Positions 7,511 through 17,300 of a stretch of DNA of 64,000 bases are shown piece by piece; within the stretch, counting starts at the first letter, position 1, and each line of letters starts with the position of its first letter. The position numbers and the translations under genes were made by a program. The DNA is taken from the NCBI GenBank assembly GCA_945833885.1, contig CAMAFY010000007.1:1-64000 (forward strand), written 5' to 3'. The notes beneath the pieces are model-generated. The model did no database searches and was not told the origin of the DNA. It worked only from the letters and a program-made list of their open reading frames with translations. The stretch is from an uncultured Bacteroidales bacterium. Its GTDB lineage: Bacteria > Bacteroidota > Bacteroidia > Bacteroidales > Bacteroidaceae.

Positions 7511-8710
7511 TCAGATTCTGTGGCAGGCATCCGCAAGGAAGGCGTCGCGCTCCTCCTCGGTTCTGAAGCGTGCGATGTAGGCCTGTTCGCCGATGGCTCC
7601 GGCAAGTGCCTTGTCGATGTGCGGCGTCATAATCATGGCGTAACGGTATTTGTCAATCAGAGCCTCGTGGTCGTAGACATAACGTACGCTGTCGCGCCGT
7701 CCGACGTAGGTGCAGAAGTAGTCATCGTGCGGGTCGGGCGTGGTGCGATGGTCGAAGGCTACCATGTCCGCCCAAATCTTAAAGGTGGAGATGTTGTGGG
7801 CATAGTTGATGATGTCCGGGGTGTATCCGCCTCCGGGACGCATGTTCACTTCCAGCGCTACGAAGTCGCCGACCTCGCCCAGTCCGCGGTGTGGCTTGTC
7901 GAGACGGAAGAATTCCAGGTGGATGAACCGCGATTTCACCCCGAAAGCCTCCACCGTGCGGCGGCCCCAGAAGCGCAGGTTTTCCGACATGTGCCGCTCT
8001 ACATAATAGGTGCAGTCGAGATTCTGGTTGACAATGTCGGCAATGCTTGGCGGGAAGACGCACATCGACTCTGCCAGGGGCTCGCCTTTGGAGTTGATGA
8101 TGGCGTCGTAGGTGCAGATGTTGCCGGTGACGTACTCTTCGATGACGTAGTTCCCCACATCGGGTGTGCAGTGGAAGAACTGTTCGAGTTGGCCCTCGTC
8201 CTCCAGTTTGTGCGCTCCGCCGGCGCCGACGCCCACATCGGGTTTGGCAAAGAGCGGGTATCCGGCGTCTTTCGAGAAGCGTTTTGCCGCCTCCAATCCC
8301 TCGCAAGCCTTTATCTGTCGCGCTGTTCGTATGCCGCCTTTCGCGTAATATCGTTTCATTTCCGACTTTTCCTTGAAGGCTTCTATGCCGTCGAGTTTCA
8401 CTCCGGTCTGCACATTGAAGTCGGTTCGCAGGCGTGCGTCGGTCTCGAGCCAGCATTCGTTGTTCGACTCAATCCAATCGATGCGGCCGTATTTCCAGGC
8501 AAAGTAGCCTACGGCGCGGTACATCTGGTCGTAGTCCGCAAGATTGCCGACCATATAGTATTCGGTCAGCGAATTCTTCAATTCAGCGGAAAGCGACTCA
8601 TAGGGCGCGTCGCCGATACCTAAAACTCTGATTCCGTTCTTCTGCAATTCGTCGCAGAACTGCCAATACTTCTCGGGGAAGTTTGGTGAAACAAAGATAA
8701 AGTTAACCAT
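7511..8710 (-). CDS. ATP-grasp ligase of unknown substrate
   Basis: The 399-residue protein has an ATP-grasp fold. An N-terminal Rossmann-like pre-ATP domain occupies ~1-110. The lysine/glycine-rich ATP-binding segment follows (PLFAKPDVGVGAGG at ~172-185). An IEEYVTG strand comes next, and the Mg-binding region reads FVALEVNMRPGGGYTPD (~287-303, Glu and Asn ligands). The family joins a carboxylate to an amine or thiol through an acyl-phosphate. The nearest relatives are carbamoyl-phosphate-synthase-L-like ATP-grasp enzymes such as peptide and amino-acid ligases. It is first in an operon with the esterase, and a peptidase S51 gene is divergent from it. The ATG at 8710 fits the promoter at 8775-8805. 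Confidence 0.8.
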   Translation of the reverse strand: MVNFIFVSPNFPEKYWQFCDELQKNGIRVLGIGDAPYESLSAELKNSLTEYYMVGNLADYDQMYRAVGYFAWKYGRIDWIESNNECWLETDARLRTDFNVQTGVKLDGIEAFKEKSEMKRYYAKGGIRTARQIKACEGLEAAKRFSKDAGYPLFAKPDVGVGAGGAHKLEDEGQLEQFFHCTPDVGNYVIEEYVTGNICTYDAIINSKGEPLAESMCVFPPSIADIVNQNLDCTYYVERHMSENLRFWGRRTVEAFGVKSRFIHLEFFRLDKPHRGLGEVGDFVALEVNMRPGGGYTPDIINYAHNISTFKIWADMVAFDHRTTPDPHDDYFCTYVGRRDSVRYVYDHEALIDKYRYAMIMTPHIDKALAGAIGEQAYIARFRTEEERDAFLADACHRI

Positions 8711-8770
8711 AATGAATCGATAATTTTGTGAGTTAAGTCTATGATGTGATGCTTTTTGTTGCGGAATGTT

Positions 8771-8801
8771 TTTGCAAAAATAGGAAGAAACGCTAATTTT
8801 G
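8771..8801 (+). promoter_or_regulatory. Plus-strand promoter of the peptidase S51 gene
   Basis: -33 TTTG at 8771-8774, a 19-bp spacer and -7 TAATTTTG at 8794-8801. Its elements interlock with those of the opposite promoter, so polymerase can probably occupy only one at a time. Confidence 0.75.
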
Positions 8802-8805
8802 CAAA
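8775..8805 (-). promoter_or_regulatory. Minus-strand promoter of the ATP-grasp/esterase operon
   Basis: On minus, -33 TTTG (8802-8805), a 19-bp spacer and -7 TATTTTTG (8775-8782). With the plus promoter it forms a near-palindrome, TTTGCAAAAATA ... TAATTTTGCAAA, centred at about 8788. Confidence 0.75.
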
Positions 8806-8843
8806 GTTTTTTTCACAAATTATCCTTTGAAATTTCGTCAACG

Positions 8844-9578
8844 ATGATATATTTTCTCACCAGTAGCCCCAGTGTTTGCATGGATGGACCCATCAATCCC
8901 GCCAACGGTTTTCTCGATCGTCTGCGGGCTTTTTTGGGCGACAGACCCCTTCATGCCCTGTTCGTCACCACCTATCCCGATGACATTCCTTGGAGCGAGC
9001 ATTGTTCCGGGTGCATGCGTCAGGCGTTTGAGGATGTGGGTTTCAGGTTTGCCTCGTACGTCTTGCTCGACCGTCGTACGGCACCGCAGGTGAGGAAATT
9101 GCTGAAACAATGCGACTTCCTGATACTGGGTGGCGGACATCTGCCCTCGCAGAACACATTCTTGCACGAGTTGGGCATGCCGAAGTTGATCAAGAAGTTC
9201 AAAGGTGTGGTGATGGGCATTTCGGCGGGCACCATGAACAGTGCGCGCATGGCGTATGCCCTGCCCGAGGAGTCGGGGGAGCCGGGTGATGAGGATTTTG
9301 CCCGTTTGCGCCCGGGATTGGGACTTACAGAATGGCGGATTCTGCCCCATTACTACCATTATAAGGACCTTTTGGTGGATGGTCTGAGGATGTATGACGA
9401 CATTGCCATCCCCGACAGCCGGAAATTGAACATCCCCTTCTTCTTCTTCCCCGACGGAACCTACCTGCTGGGGGAGAACGGCACCGAGACTATCCATGGC
9501 GAATTTCTGATGTTGAAGGACGGGGTGGTGCGCCGTGTGGCGGAAGACGGCCAGCAAACGCGCCTGCCTTTGGCATAA
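8844..9578 (+). CDS. Peptidase S51 family protein (dipeptidase E / cyanophycinase type)
   Basis: From the ATG at 8844 the protein has 244 residues. Fifteen further in-frame codons exist upstream, but they overlap the predicted transcription start. The S51 signatures are present: LILGGGHLPSQNTF (~93-106), the nucleophile motif GISAGT with Ser127, and GLTEWRILPHY with His169. The family hydrolyses N-terminal Asp-X dipeptides (PepE) or cyanophycin, through a class I glutaminase-like Ser-His pair. There is no signal peptide, so it is cytoplasmic. It is transcribed divergently from the ATP-grasp and esterase pair, which suggests one enzyme makes and the other degrades or processes a peptide-like compound. 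Whether it is a dipeptidase or a cyanophycinase is not decided. Confidence 0.8.
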   Translation: MIYFLTSSPSVCMDGPINPANGFLDRLRAFLGDRPLHALFVTTYPDDIPWSEHCSGCMRQAFEDVGFRFASYVLLDRRTAPQVRKLLKQCDFLILGGGHLPSQNTFLHELGMPKLIKKFKGVVMGISAGTMNSARMAYALPEESGEPGDEDFARLRPGLGLTEWRILPHYYHYKDLLVDGLRMYDDIAIPDSRKLNIPFFFFPDGTYLLGENGTETIHGEFLMLKDGVVRRVAEDGQQTRLPLA

Positions 9579-9827
9579 GTCTCCGCCTTTTGGACGGATG
9601 AGTGCGGCAGCATATCCGCAGAAAACAACAACGGAAAGCAAGCCCGCGCGGATAAGACCTACCCGTTATCCAACTTATAAATATAGATGTGCCGCGCTGT
9701 TCTTTGCTGAAAAACGACCAACACGTATTGATCTCTTCCCATGAATGTGGCGGATGGGTGGCAGGGTTCTCCAGAAAATCTGTGAGGAAATGGAGGAAGG
9801 CTTATCGTAGGCCGTGGAGCGACGGTT

Positions 9828-9920
9828 GGAAACTGCGGCATTTTGGGGTGGAAAGTTCGGAACTTCCCGACCGAAAGTGCCGATGTTTTGCCGCACGAAT
9901 GCCGATGTTTCCGGGAGGTG
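9828..9920. repeat. 22-bp-period tandem array, about four units
   Basis: Units start at 9828, 9850, 9872 and 9896 (the last lacks 2 bp). They have the form GAAAGTKCSGAWSTTTYSSG, for example GGAAAGTTCGGAACTTCCCG. The array lies between convergent genes, so it cannot be part of a gene leader. The rest of the 584-bp gap (9579-10162) shows only a terminator at 10066-10110. Confidence 0.85.
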
Positions 9921-10065
9921 ATTCCACATGAGGGTTTAGGAGGTACGCTTCTTTTCAACACTGCCGCTAAACCTGCTGCTTATCAGTATCACGTTTATCA
10001 TTGAAATGTCCTCCACAATCTGATGAGGAGAACGGAAGATTCCCGTCTGAATTTTTGACAATTCT

Positions 10066-10110
10066 ATAAAAAACGCACAATCCCAGGGCCTTTCGGTCTT
10101 GGGATTGTGC
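10066..10110 (-). terminator. Rho-independent terminator after the GH89 gene
   Basis: The stem pairs 10075-10090 with 10096-10110 (GCACAATCCCA with TGGGATTGTGC at its base). On minus it is followed by a run of six T (10068-10073). It sits 53 bp past the GH89 stop codon. Confidence 0.85.
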
Positions 10111-10162
10111 TGTGATGTGCGGGGCAGGGTGTTTGCTGCATGCCCGATATCGGGGAGGCGTC

Positions 10163-12505
10163 TTATGGAAGAAGGTGGAAGAAGTAGGCGCGCGAACCGT
10201 CGGGGCGCGTGGCGGGCTGGGTGTATTTTTGCAGGAGTTCGGCAGCGATGGTGTAGGAGTCGCCTACGGGTTCCGGTGAGTAATAGCGGCGTTTTTCCGC
10301 CTTTCCGCTCTCGCCCTTGCGGTCGGTGCCGGCTCCGGTTTCGTGTGCCCAGTTCCATTCCGTGGCGAACCATCCCCCCTGCGGAGCGTTCATGCCGTGG
10401 TCGAACCAGTATTTCCAGCGTGGATAATAGAAATCGCGTAGCATACCCTCCCATTCGCGGTAGGAATAGTCGCGCAGTCCGCCATATTCACACGGCCCCT
10501 CGTCGCCCCATGTTGTGATGAGGGTGCGGGCATTGTCCAGTTCCATCCAGTCCTGGGTTGCGGTGTCGAAGCCGCGGACCTCGGTGGCGGCCTGCCGTGC
10601 GGTTTGTGTCCAGTTGCCCAAACGGAAGATGCGGTTTGTGCCGAGCAGGCGGTCGAGGTCGAGAATCAGTTGCAGGAAGGCATCGCGACGGCGTTGGAAG
10701 ATGGGTGAGGACACGGTGTCGGCGCTGGCGGTGGCAATGCCTTCGAGCAGGCTTTTCCCATAGTCGGTCAGCACCTGGCGGGTGATGTCCACAAGGTCGT
10801 AGGAATAGTTCGCCATCGCCACGGGTGATGCCGATGCCTTCACGGCGTCGTGGGCGTCGAGGAGTTGCCATGCCGCATCGGTGAAACGTTGGCGGTCGTA
10901 GAAGATGTTGCAGCCTCCCCAGGTGCTGACGCTCCCCACATGGAGCGACGGACGGGCGCAGAGCACGGCCTCATGCGGACCTTGCAGGGTGGTGGTGTTG
11001 TCGAGGGCAGTGTGGAGCAGGGCGTTCCATGCCTTGTCGACGGCACCTGCCGGTGTGGCGGCGGACTTTCCGTAGCGTGCGGCGGCGTATTCCCGCATCC
11101 ATGCGTCCACATCGGGCTTCTTCCCCATCCAGGGAAGTTCAAAGAGGAGGTCGTAGACCACGGGTGTCTGTTCGATGGCTTCGGGTGCCGCCCCCACGCC
11201 GCGGACGTTGGAATACTTTGCCTTATAGGCGAAATAGTTGTCCGCCATTTTGGGCAGACGTCCGAAGAATCCGGTGCGTCCTCCGAAGTTCGGGATGGCG
11301 CAGTACACCGCCCATTGTGGCCGGTAGCCGTTGAAACGGTCGAACTGCGGGTTGCCGTCGGAGAAAAGGTCGAGCACGATGAGGCGCTGTTCGGGGACGG
11401 CGGTCAGCGATTTTGCCTGGTTGGCGTTCCATTGCCATTGCTGGATGACCCATTTCGTGCCGCTTCCGCAGCAGTCATTCATGGCATTGAAGATGGCGCT
11501 GTACCCCTCGGCGTACTTCCCGCTGCTGATGCTTCCGCCCTCATGGAAGGGGTCCATGGAGTAGTAGAGCGACGTTCCCATGACGTCCTCAAGGCGTTTG
11601 TAATAGTTTCTTGCCACGTTCCGGAAGTCCTCCGTCGTGGGGTCCATGATGAAGGGCCGCTGGAACATGCACCATCCTCCCTGGTCCTCGCAGGCGATGC
11701 CGGTGCGGCTGTTGAAATCGGCGGGCACCATGCCGCTGAATCCCGGCAGCACGGGCTGCATACCCAGTTCGCGTTCGCGCGAAAGTATGCGTTTCGCCAG
11801 AATTTCCTGACGTTCGTACCAGGCATCCTCCTTAACTCCGGTGGCAGGTGCGCCTTTGTCGCCGCCCCATCCTTGCAGATTGTTCATGCCCCACCACGCT
11901 GTGTATGCGGGACCGGGGATGAAGGCTTCGGCATCGGCCTCGTCGTAGCCGTAATCCTCCATAAGAAGCGTGCGCCATACGCCTTCGAGACCCACAATCT
12001 GCAATGGCATGTTGATGCCGTGCAGCGCCATCCAGTCGATTTCCTGCTGCCAGCGTTCCCAAGTCCAAGTGGTCATGGAGTAGCCGAAGGTGCAGTAGTT
12101 GAGGTAATATCGGAAATCGGCGTCGCTGCTGTGGCGTTCGGGTGTGGCAGGCAGGGGAAGTCGCACGCCCGAAAGGTCGGTCGTCGGCTGGTTCCACGAC
12201 AGATTGATGTGGGCATGGTGGTTGAGGTACCATCCGATGCCGGTGGTGATGGCGGAGATGGTGGAGCCTTTGATGGCGGGCTTGCCGTTCTGGCTGGTGA
12301 TGATGAAGACCTCGCCGCCGGTGTTTTCGGCAGCATCGTTGAGCGAGGGGTCGAGCAGGGTGACGAAACGTTGCGCCGTTCCCTTGCCGCCGATGCGTTC
12401 AAGCAGGCCGGCGACTGCCGGCGGATTCGTGGTGGCTGCGCGGAGATGGACGGAGAAGGTCAGCAGATACAGCAGAAGAGTAAGGAAAAGGAGGGGGCGT
12501 TTCAT
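10163..12505 (-). CDS. Alpha-N-acetylglucosaminidase, GH89 (NAGLU-like)
   Basis: Starting at the ATG at 12505 (780 residues), the protein opens with a signal peptide (MKRPLLFLTLLLYLL, cut near LRA). It then has the three GH89 parts: an N-terminal mixed domain (~25-125), a TIM barrel (~126-460) and a helical C-terminal region. The two catalytic glutamates are in the expected contexts: MDPFHEGGS (Glu322, acid/base) and GAAPEAIEQTPVVY (Glu442, nucleophile), matching human NAGLU Glu316 and Glu446. It removes terminal alpha-linked GlcNAc, as on mucin caps, in the periplasm or at the cell surface. It lies directly downstream of SusC and SusD and belongs to that utilisation locus, although a terminator (12541-12592) separates them. 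Confidence 0.92.
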   Translation of the reverse strand: MKRPLLFLTLLLYLLTFSVHLRAATTNPPAVAGLLERIGGKGTAQRFVTLLDPSLNDAAENTGGEVFIITSQNGKPAIKGSTISAITTGIGWYLNHHAHINLSWNQPTTDLSGVRLPLPATPERHSSDADFRYYLNYCTFGYSMTTWTWERWQQEIDWMALHGINMPLQIVGLEGVWRTLLMEDYGYDEADAEAFIPGPAYTAWWGMNNLQGWGGDKGAPATGVKEDAWYERQEILAKRILSRERELGMQPVLPGFSGMVPADFNSRTGIACEDQGGWCMFQRPFIMDPTTEDFRNVARNYYKRLEDVMGTSLYYSMDPFHEGGSISSGKYAEGYSAIFNAMNDCCGSGTKWVIQQWQWNANQAKSLTAVPEQRLIVLDLFSDGNPQFDRFNGYRPQWAVYCAIPNFGGRTGFFGRLPKMADNYFAYKAKYSNVRGVGAAPEAIEQTPVVYDLLFELPWMGKKPDVDAWMREYAAARYGKSAATPAGAVDKAWNALLHTALDNTTTLQGPHEAVLCARPSLHVGSVSTWGGCNIFYDRQRFTDAAWQLLDAHDAVKASASPVAMANYSYDLVDITRQVLTDYGKSLLEGIATASADTVSSPIFQRRRDAFLQLILDLDRLLGTNRIFRLGNWTQTARQAATEVRGFDTATQDWMELDNARTLITTWGDEGPCEYGGLRDYSYREWEGMLRDFYYPRWKYWFDHGMNAPQGGWFATEWNWAHETGAGTDRKGESGKAEKRRYYSPEPVGDSYTIAAELLQKYTQPATRPDGSRAYFFHLLP

Positions 12506-12540
12506 GGGGAAAGAAGGGGGATAAGGGAGAGGAATCTCTG

Positions 12541-12592
12541 AAAAAGAAAAACATCCCCCACCCAACCAACGTGTGGGCCGGGTGAGGGATGT
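12541..12592 (-). terminator. Terminator between susD and the GH89 gene
   Basis: A long, imperfect stem (ACATCCCCCACCC with GGGTGAGGGATGT) is followed on minus by TTTTTCTTTTT. It lies 59 bp past the SusD stop. GH89 expression would need read-through or its own promoter, and none fits the consensus in the 145-bp gap. Confidence 0.8.
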
Positions 12593-12650
12593 GGCTTTCT
12601 GTGGTCAGACGGGCCGGTATGCCGGTATCAGCACCGGCTCGTCACCACCA

Positions 12651-14318
12651 TTAGTATCCGGCATTTTGCTTCAATTGGCCGTTGGATTCGGTAATCACCT
12701 CGCTGGGATAGGGGAATACGAGGAGATGATCGCTGTACTTCTTCAGACGTACGCCTTGGTATTCTCCGCCTGCAGCCTCAACACGGTTGTCGGCGTAGTA
12801 GCCAATGGTGAATTTGCTGTCGGGATCAGCACGGTCTTCGTAGTTGCGGACGCGGGGCTGTGTCGTAAGGGCTGCCTCGGTAACAGACTTGAGTTCTTCA
12901 CAACTCAGGTGCCAACGCTTGAGGTCGAAGAGGGCATCGGCGAACTCAAAGGCGAATTCGCAGCGGCGCTCGTGGTAGATGTCCAGCATTGTGGGCGTGT
13001 GGTCGAGTGCCTTCAATTCCGAACGGAGGCGGACATCGTTGATATCGTCCGTTGCCTTTCCCGCATTTCCGGTCATGATGTAAGCCTCGGCACGGAGGAG
13101 TTTCATGTCGGCAAAGCGGAGGAGGGGGAAGTTCACGCGCACTGTGGGCCAGTCGCCGTTGGCGCTGACCATGCCTTTGCTGATACATTCGGCGTCGGCG
13201 AAGGGCTGCAGGTACTTGGCACACATGAATCCGCTCTCCACGTCGGAGGTGGAATAGAAGCGGCGTGTCTCGCCGAAGAACTGGAATTCCTGGCCATATT
13301 CGAGCACGGTGTTGCGCAGACGGACGTTGTCGGCACCGTCCTTTGCCAGTTCTTCATAGAGGTTGTACGAGGGTTTGTTCTGTCCCCATCCGTTGTACAA
13401 TCCCCATCCCTTGTTCTCAAGGATGACGCCAGGGAACTCCGATCCGCCCGGAGTCTCACCACCGTAGCCGGGGATTGACCATACATATTCGGGACCGAAG
13501 AACTTGTTTGTATCGGGAGTGAAGAGTCCGGCAAAGGTGGGTTCGAGGCCGCGGCCGTAGTTCTTTTCCATATCATCGACGGTGGAAATGACGTTTTGCC
13601 ACTGTGTCTTGTCCCACATTGCCCAGTAGGCATAGGTCTTTGCGATGTATCCGAGGCAGGCTGCCTTGTGCGCGCGTCCGATATTGGCGGCGTCGTAGTC
13701 CTCAACCTTGGGCAGATACTGCATGGCCTCCTGCATGTCCTCGATGATCAGTTTGTAGTCGTCGATGACGCTTGCCTGCTGTGGAGGGATGGTGAAGTTG
13801 TAACCGCCGTCCACCTTTTCGTACTGAATGAAGGGAACACCCTGGTCTTTCGTACCGTAACGGTAGGCTACATAGTAGTGTGCAAGGGCACGGAGGAAGT
13901 AGGCTTCGCCGAGGCTGCGGGTCTCCACTGCGGTGAGTTCGCGCTCAGCCTTGCGGTCGAGCAGTGCGGAGATGACCCAGTTGGCGCGTGCCATGGTGTT
14001 GTAGAATTGGGTGAAAGTGTCGCGCAAAGGACTCTCATCACCGGTATAGGTGAGTTGTGCCAGCGACTTGTATCCGCGGGTACGTCCCCAAACGACATCC
14101 TGGCCTCCGCCCTGTTCCCAGAAGAATTCGCGTCCGAAAACGTTTTCCTGCTGCAGACGGGCATAGAGGGCATCGATGGCGTCGATGGCTTGCTGGTCGT
14201 TGCTGAAATAGTTGTTGGTGGTGGACTCACCCTCAGGCTGGACATCCAGGAAGTCGGAGCACGAGGTGAGGGACATCAGACCGGCCACCGCAAGAACTGA
14301 AAGAATATGCTTTTTCAT
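12651..14318 (-). CDS. SusD/RagB-family nutrient-binding lipoprotein
   Basis: The 555-residue lipoprotein (signal MKKHILSVLAVAGLMSLTSC, Cys20) has the SusD layout. It has SDFLDVQPEGESTTNNYF at the mature N-terminus, TPR-like helices carrying ARANWVISALLDRK and SLGEAYFLRALAHYYV, and a C-terminal region ending YHERRCEFAFEF, LKRWHLSCEEL and LVFPYPSEVI. SusD proteins sit on the cell surface as a lid over the partner SusC channel and bind oligosaccharide. The partner SusC gene ends 22 bp upstream on the same strand, the usual susC-susD order. Nearby GH92 and GH89 genes suggest ligands bearing alpha-mannose or alpha-GlcNAc, an inference from context. Confidence 0.95.
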   Translation of the reverse strand: MKKHILSVLAVAGLMSLTSCSDFLDVQPEGESTTNNYFSNDQQAIDAIDALYARLQQENVFGREFFWEQGGGQDVVWGRTRGYKSLAQLTYTGDESPLRDTFTQFYNTMARANWVISALLDRKAERELTAVETRSLGEAYFLRALAHYYVAYRYGTKDQGVPFIQYEKVDGGYNFTIPPQQASVIDDYKLIIEDMQEAMQYLPKVEDYDAANIGRAHKAACLGYIAKTYAYWAMWDKTQWQNVISTVDDMEKNYGRGLEPTFAGLFTPDTNKFFGPEYVWSIPGYGGETPGGSEFPGVILENKGWGLYNGWGQNKPSYNLYEELAKDGADNVRLRNTVLEYGQEFQFFGETRRFYSTSDVESGFMCAKYLQPFADAECISKGMVSANGDWPTVRVNFPLLRFADMKLLRAEAYIMTGNAGKATDDINDVRLRSELKALDHTPTMLDIYHERRCEFAFEFADALFDLKRWHLSCEELKSVTEAALTTQPRVRNYEDRADPDSKFTIGYYADNRVEAAGGEYQGVRLKKYSDHLLVFPYPSEVITESNGQLKQNAGY

Positions 14319-14340
14319 GACAATTATCAGTGTGTATTCG

Positions 14341-17300
14341 TTAATAGGTGAGTTTCACGCCAAAGGAGAAGACGCGCGAGAGGGGATACTTCATGGTGTC
14401 GAAGCCTCCGCACTCGGGGTCCATACCGCTATAATTGGTGATGGTGAAGAGATTCTCGCCACTCAGATAGAGGTAGAGCGAACTTGCGCGCGAAGCGAAG
14501 TGGTTGGCGCGGCGCAGTTGCGACGTGAGGTCGTAGCCGATGGTGAGGTTCTTCAGACGCAGATATGAGGAGTTCTCGAGGTAGTAGGTCGAAGATGTGG
14601 TGAAGTTTCCGTTGGCATCGCTCTTGGAGATGCGGGGGATGTCGCTGTCGGCATTGGTCTCTGACCATGCATCGAGAATCTTGTTCCAGCGGTTGAAGTT
14701 GCCTTCGGTGTCGTCGAGGGTGAGGCATTTACCTACGAAGAGGGCATGTGCGCCACCCACACCCTGGAACTGTGCGGAAACGGTGAGGTTCTTCCAGGTG
14801 AAGCCTGCCGAGAGGTTGAAGGTGGTCTTCGGCGATGCGCTGCCACAATACTGGCGGTCCTTGTCGTTGATCTGGCCGTCGCCGTTGTAGTCCTCAAAGT
14901 AAAGGTCGCCGAGTTGTGCGTTGGGCTGTGCCTTGCGTGCCTGGTCAAGAGTGGCCTGGTCCTTGATGACGCCGTTGCTCTTGATGAGGTAGAAGGTGTT
15001 GAGGGCTTGGCCTTGGGTGGTCTGATAGAGGTTGGTGAGTTGCTTGAAGTTGGTGTTTCCATAGACGTCACCCACCCATACGCCAGCTTCACCGTTGTCG
15101 TCGGTGGTGCCGATTTCGGTAACTTCGTTGTTGAGATATGCGAAGTTGGCGTTCACATAGTATGACCAGTCGCCTACGCGGTCGCTCCATCCGAGTTCAA
15201 GTTCCACACCTTGGTTGCGGACTTCTCCGAGGTTCACGAGCATGGCTTCAACACCCATGGTGGCGGGCCAGTTGACACTCTGGTACTGAATCAGGTTGAA
15301 TGTGCGCTTGTTGAAGTAGTCAGCGCTGAAGGTGAGGCGGTTGTTGAAGGCGGAAAGGTCAAGACCGAGGTCCCACTGTTCGGAAGTCTCCCAGGTGAGT
15401 TCGTGGTTGACGGCGGTGGAGAAGTAGGTCATGTTGTTCCACAGCGTGTTGCTTCCCACACCATACTGTGCCTGTTCTGCCCACGACTTGTTGGACAGCG
15501 TACCGGTCTTGTAGCAGTAAGGAACGGATTCCACGTTACCGACACGTCCCCAAGATCCGCGGAGTTTGAGGAGATTGAGTTGTTGTGTCTTGGGGAACCA
15601 GGGTTCACTTGAGATCTTCCATCCGGCGGTCACTGCGGGGAAGTCGCCATGGTTGTGGTCGGGATCAAGACGTCCGGCATAGTCGCGGCGCCAACTTGCG
15701 GTGGCGAAGTAGCGGTCGTTGTAGGAATATGCGGCACGTGCGATGATGGCCACGTTGGAATCCACGTTGTAGAGGGCGTCAGTGGCGGAGGTGGTGCCGG
15801 CGTAACTCAGGTATTGCAGGGCTTCGCTCTCGTCGCTCAAGCCTTTACCCTCCACGAGAAGGCTGCGGCCTTTCTGCTTGTCGGCGGTGGTGGAGAGGAG
15901 AAGACCGAGGGTGTGGACATCCTTGAACGTCTTGTCGTAGGTCAAAGTGTTCTCCGTCAGCCACTTGCTGTAGCGGTAAGCCGAGACGTCGAGCGTGTTG
16001 AAGTCGCGGGGTTTACCCTGTTCGGGACGGCGGGGAGAGAAGTTCTTGTAGTAGCTGTTCTCGTAGAAATAGGAGAATCTGCTGACGAATTTCAGTCCGG
16101 GAACGATGTCGTGGAGTTCAAGGCTTGTGGTGCTCCATGCGTTGTTCGTACTGTTGTATTGGTTGTCGCCTTCAAGGATGCGGACGGGGTTGATGGCGTC
16201 GCCGTGGATGTCGGGATATTTACCGTCAACGGTGATACCTCCGTAGGTGTTGTCGGCGTTATATACAGCGGCGCTGGAGGGCATGTGGAGTGCATTCATG
16301 ATGGCTCCGTTCTCCGGACTGGTGGTGTTTGCGCCGCGGGAACTGCTGTTACGCCAGGTGAAGTCTTCGGTGATGCGCACCCATTTGTTGAGGTCTACGA
16401 TACCGTTGTAGTGGAAGGTATGCTTCTTGTTGAAGGTGCTGATGAGAGTACCTTGGTCATCGTCGTATGCGTAACTGAGGCGGTGGCGAGCAAGGTCGTT
16501 GCCGGTGTTGACAACTACGTTATGACGCTGGAAGAAAGCCGTACGGAAGATTTCGTCCATCCAGTCGGTACGCTGAACGCCGATGCTGGGATTGAGGCTG
16601 GTGTTCCAACCTTGTGGCAGGTCAAGTCCGGCATTGGCGTAACTTGTCTTTGCCACTTCAATCTGCTGCTCTGCGGTAAGAGCGTGGGGGATGTTGGATG
16701 CCATGCGTGCACCAAAGACACCTTCGTAGGAAACGGTGGGGGCACCGGCCTTAGCCTTCTTGGTGGTGACGAGGACAACGCCGCCGGCTCCGGACTGGGC
16801 ACCGTAGATGGCGGCAGAAGCAGCATCCTTCAGCACGGCGATGGTTTCGATATCATACATGGAGGGGATGGGAGCGCCGGGCACACCGTCCACAACCCAC
16901 AGGACATTGTCGCCGTTGGGAGAACCTTGGCCGCGGATGATGACGTTTGGCGTGGAGGTGGGGTCACCGCCGTTGGCCTGAACCGTCACACCGGCAATCT
17001 GGCCCTGGAGCATGGCTTCGGTGGAACTTACCGGGCGTGCTGCCAATTCTTCGGCATTGTTGATGACGCCGACGCTGGCGGAAAGGTCCTGCTTGCGTGT
17101 CTGGGCACCATAACCGAGAACCACTACTTCACCAAGACTTTCGGTGTTTTCTTCCAGCGTGACGACCATGGAGGCGGTGGCGGGAAGTTCCTGTGCGCGG
17201 TATCCTACATAACTGATGACGATGGTGGCGCCGGGCTTCACCGTGAGGGTGAAGTCGCCTTTACCGTCTGTAAGTGTTACATTGCGGGTGCCTTTTTCCA

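Noticed and set aside
8799..8843. Upstream start of the S51 peptidase
   Set aside because: It lies at or before the predicted transcription start. The peptidase fold begins with MIYFLTSSPS at 8844.
10850..12541. 563-residue open frame opposite the GH89 gene
   Set aside because: Shadow of the GH89 gene, which carries both catalytic glutamates in the right contexts.
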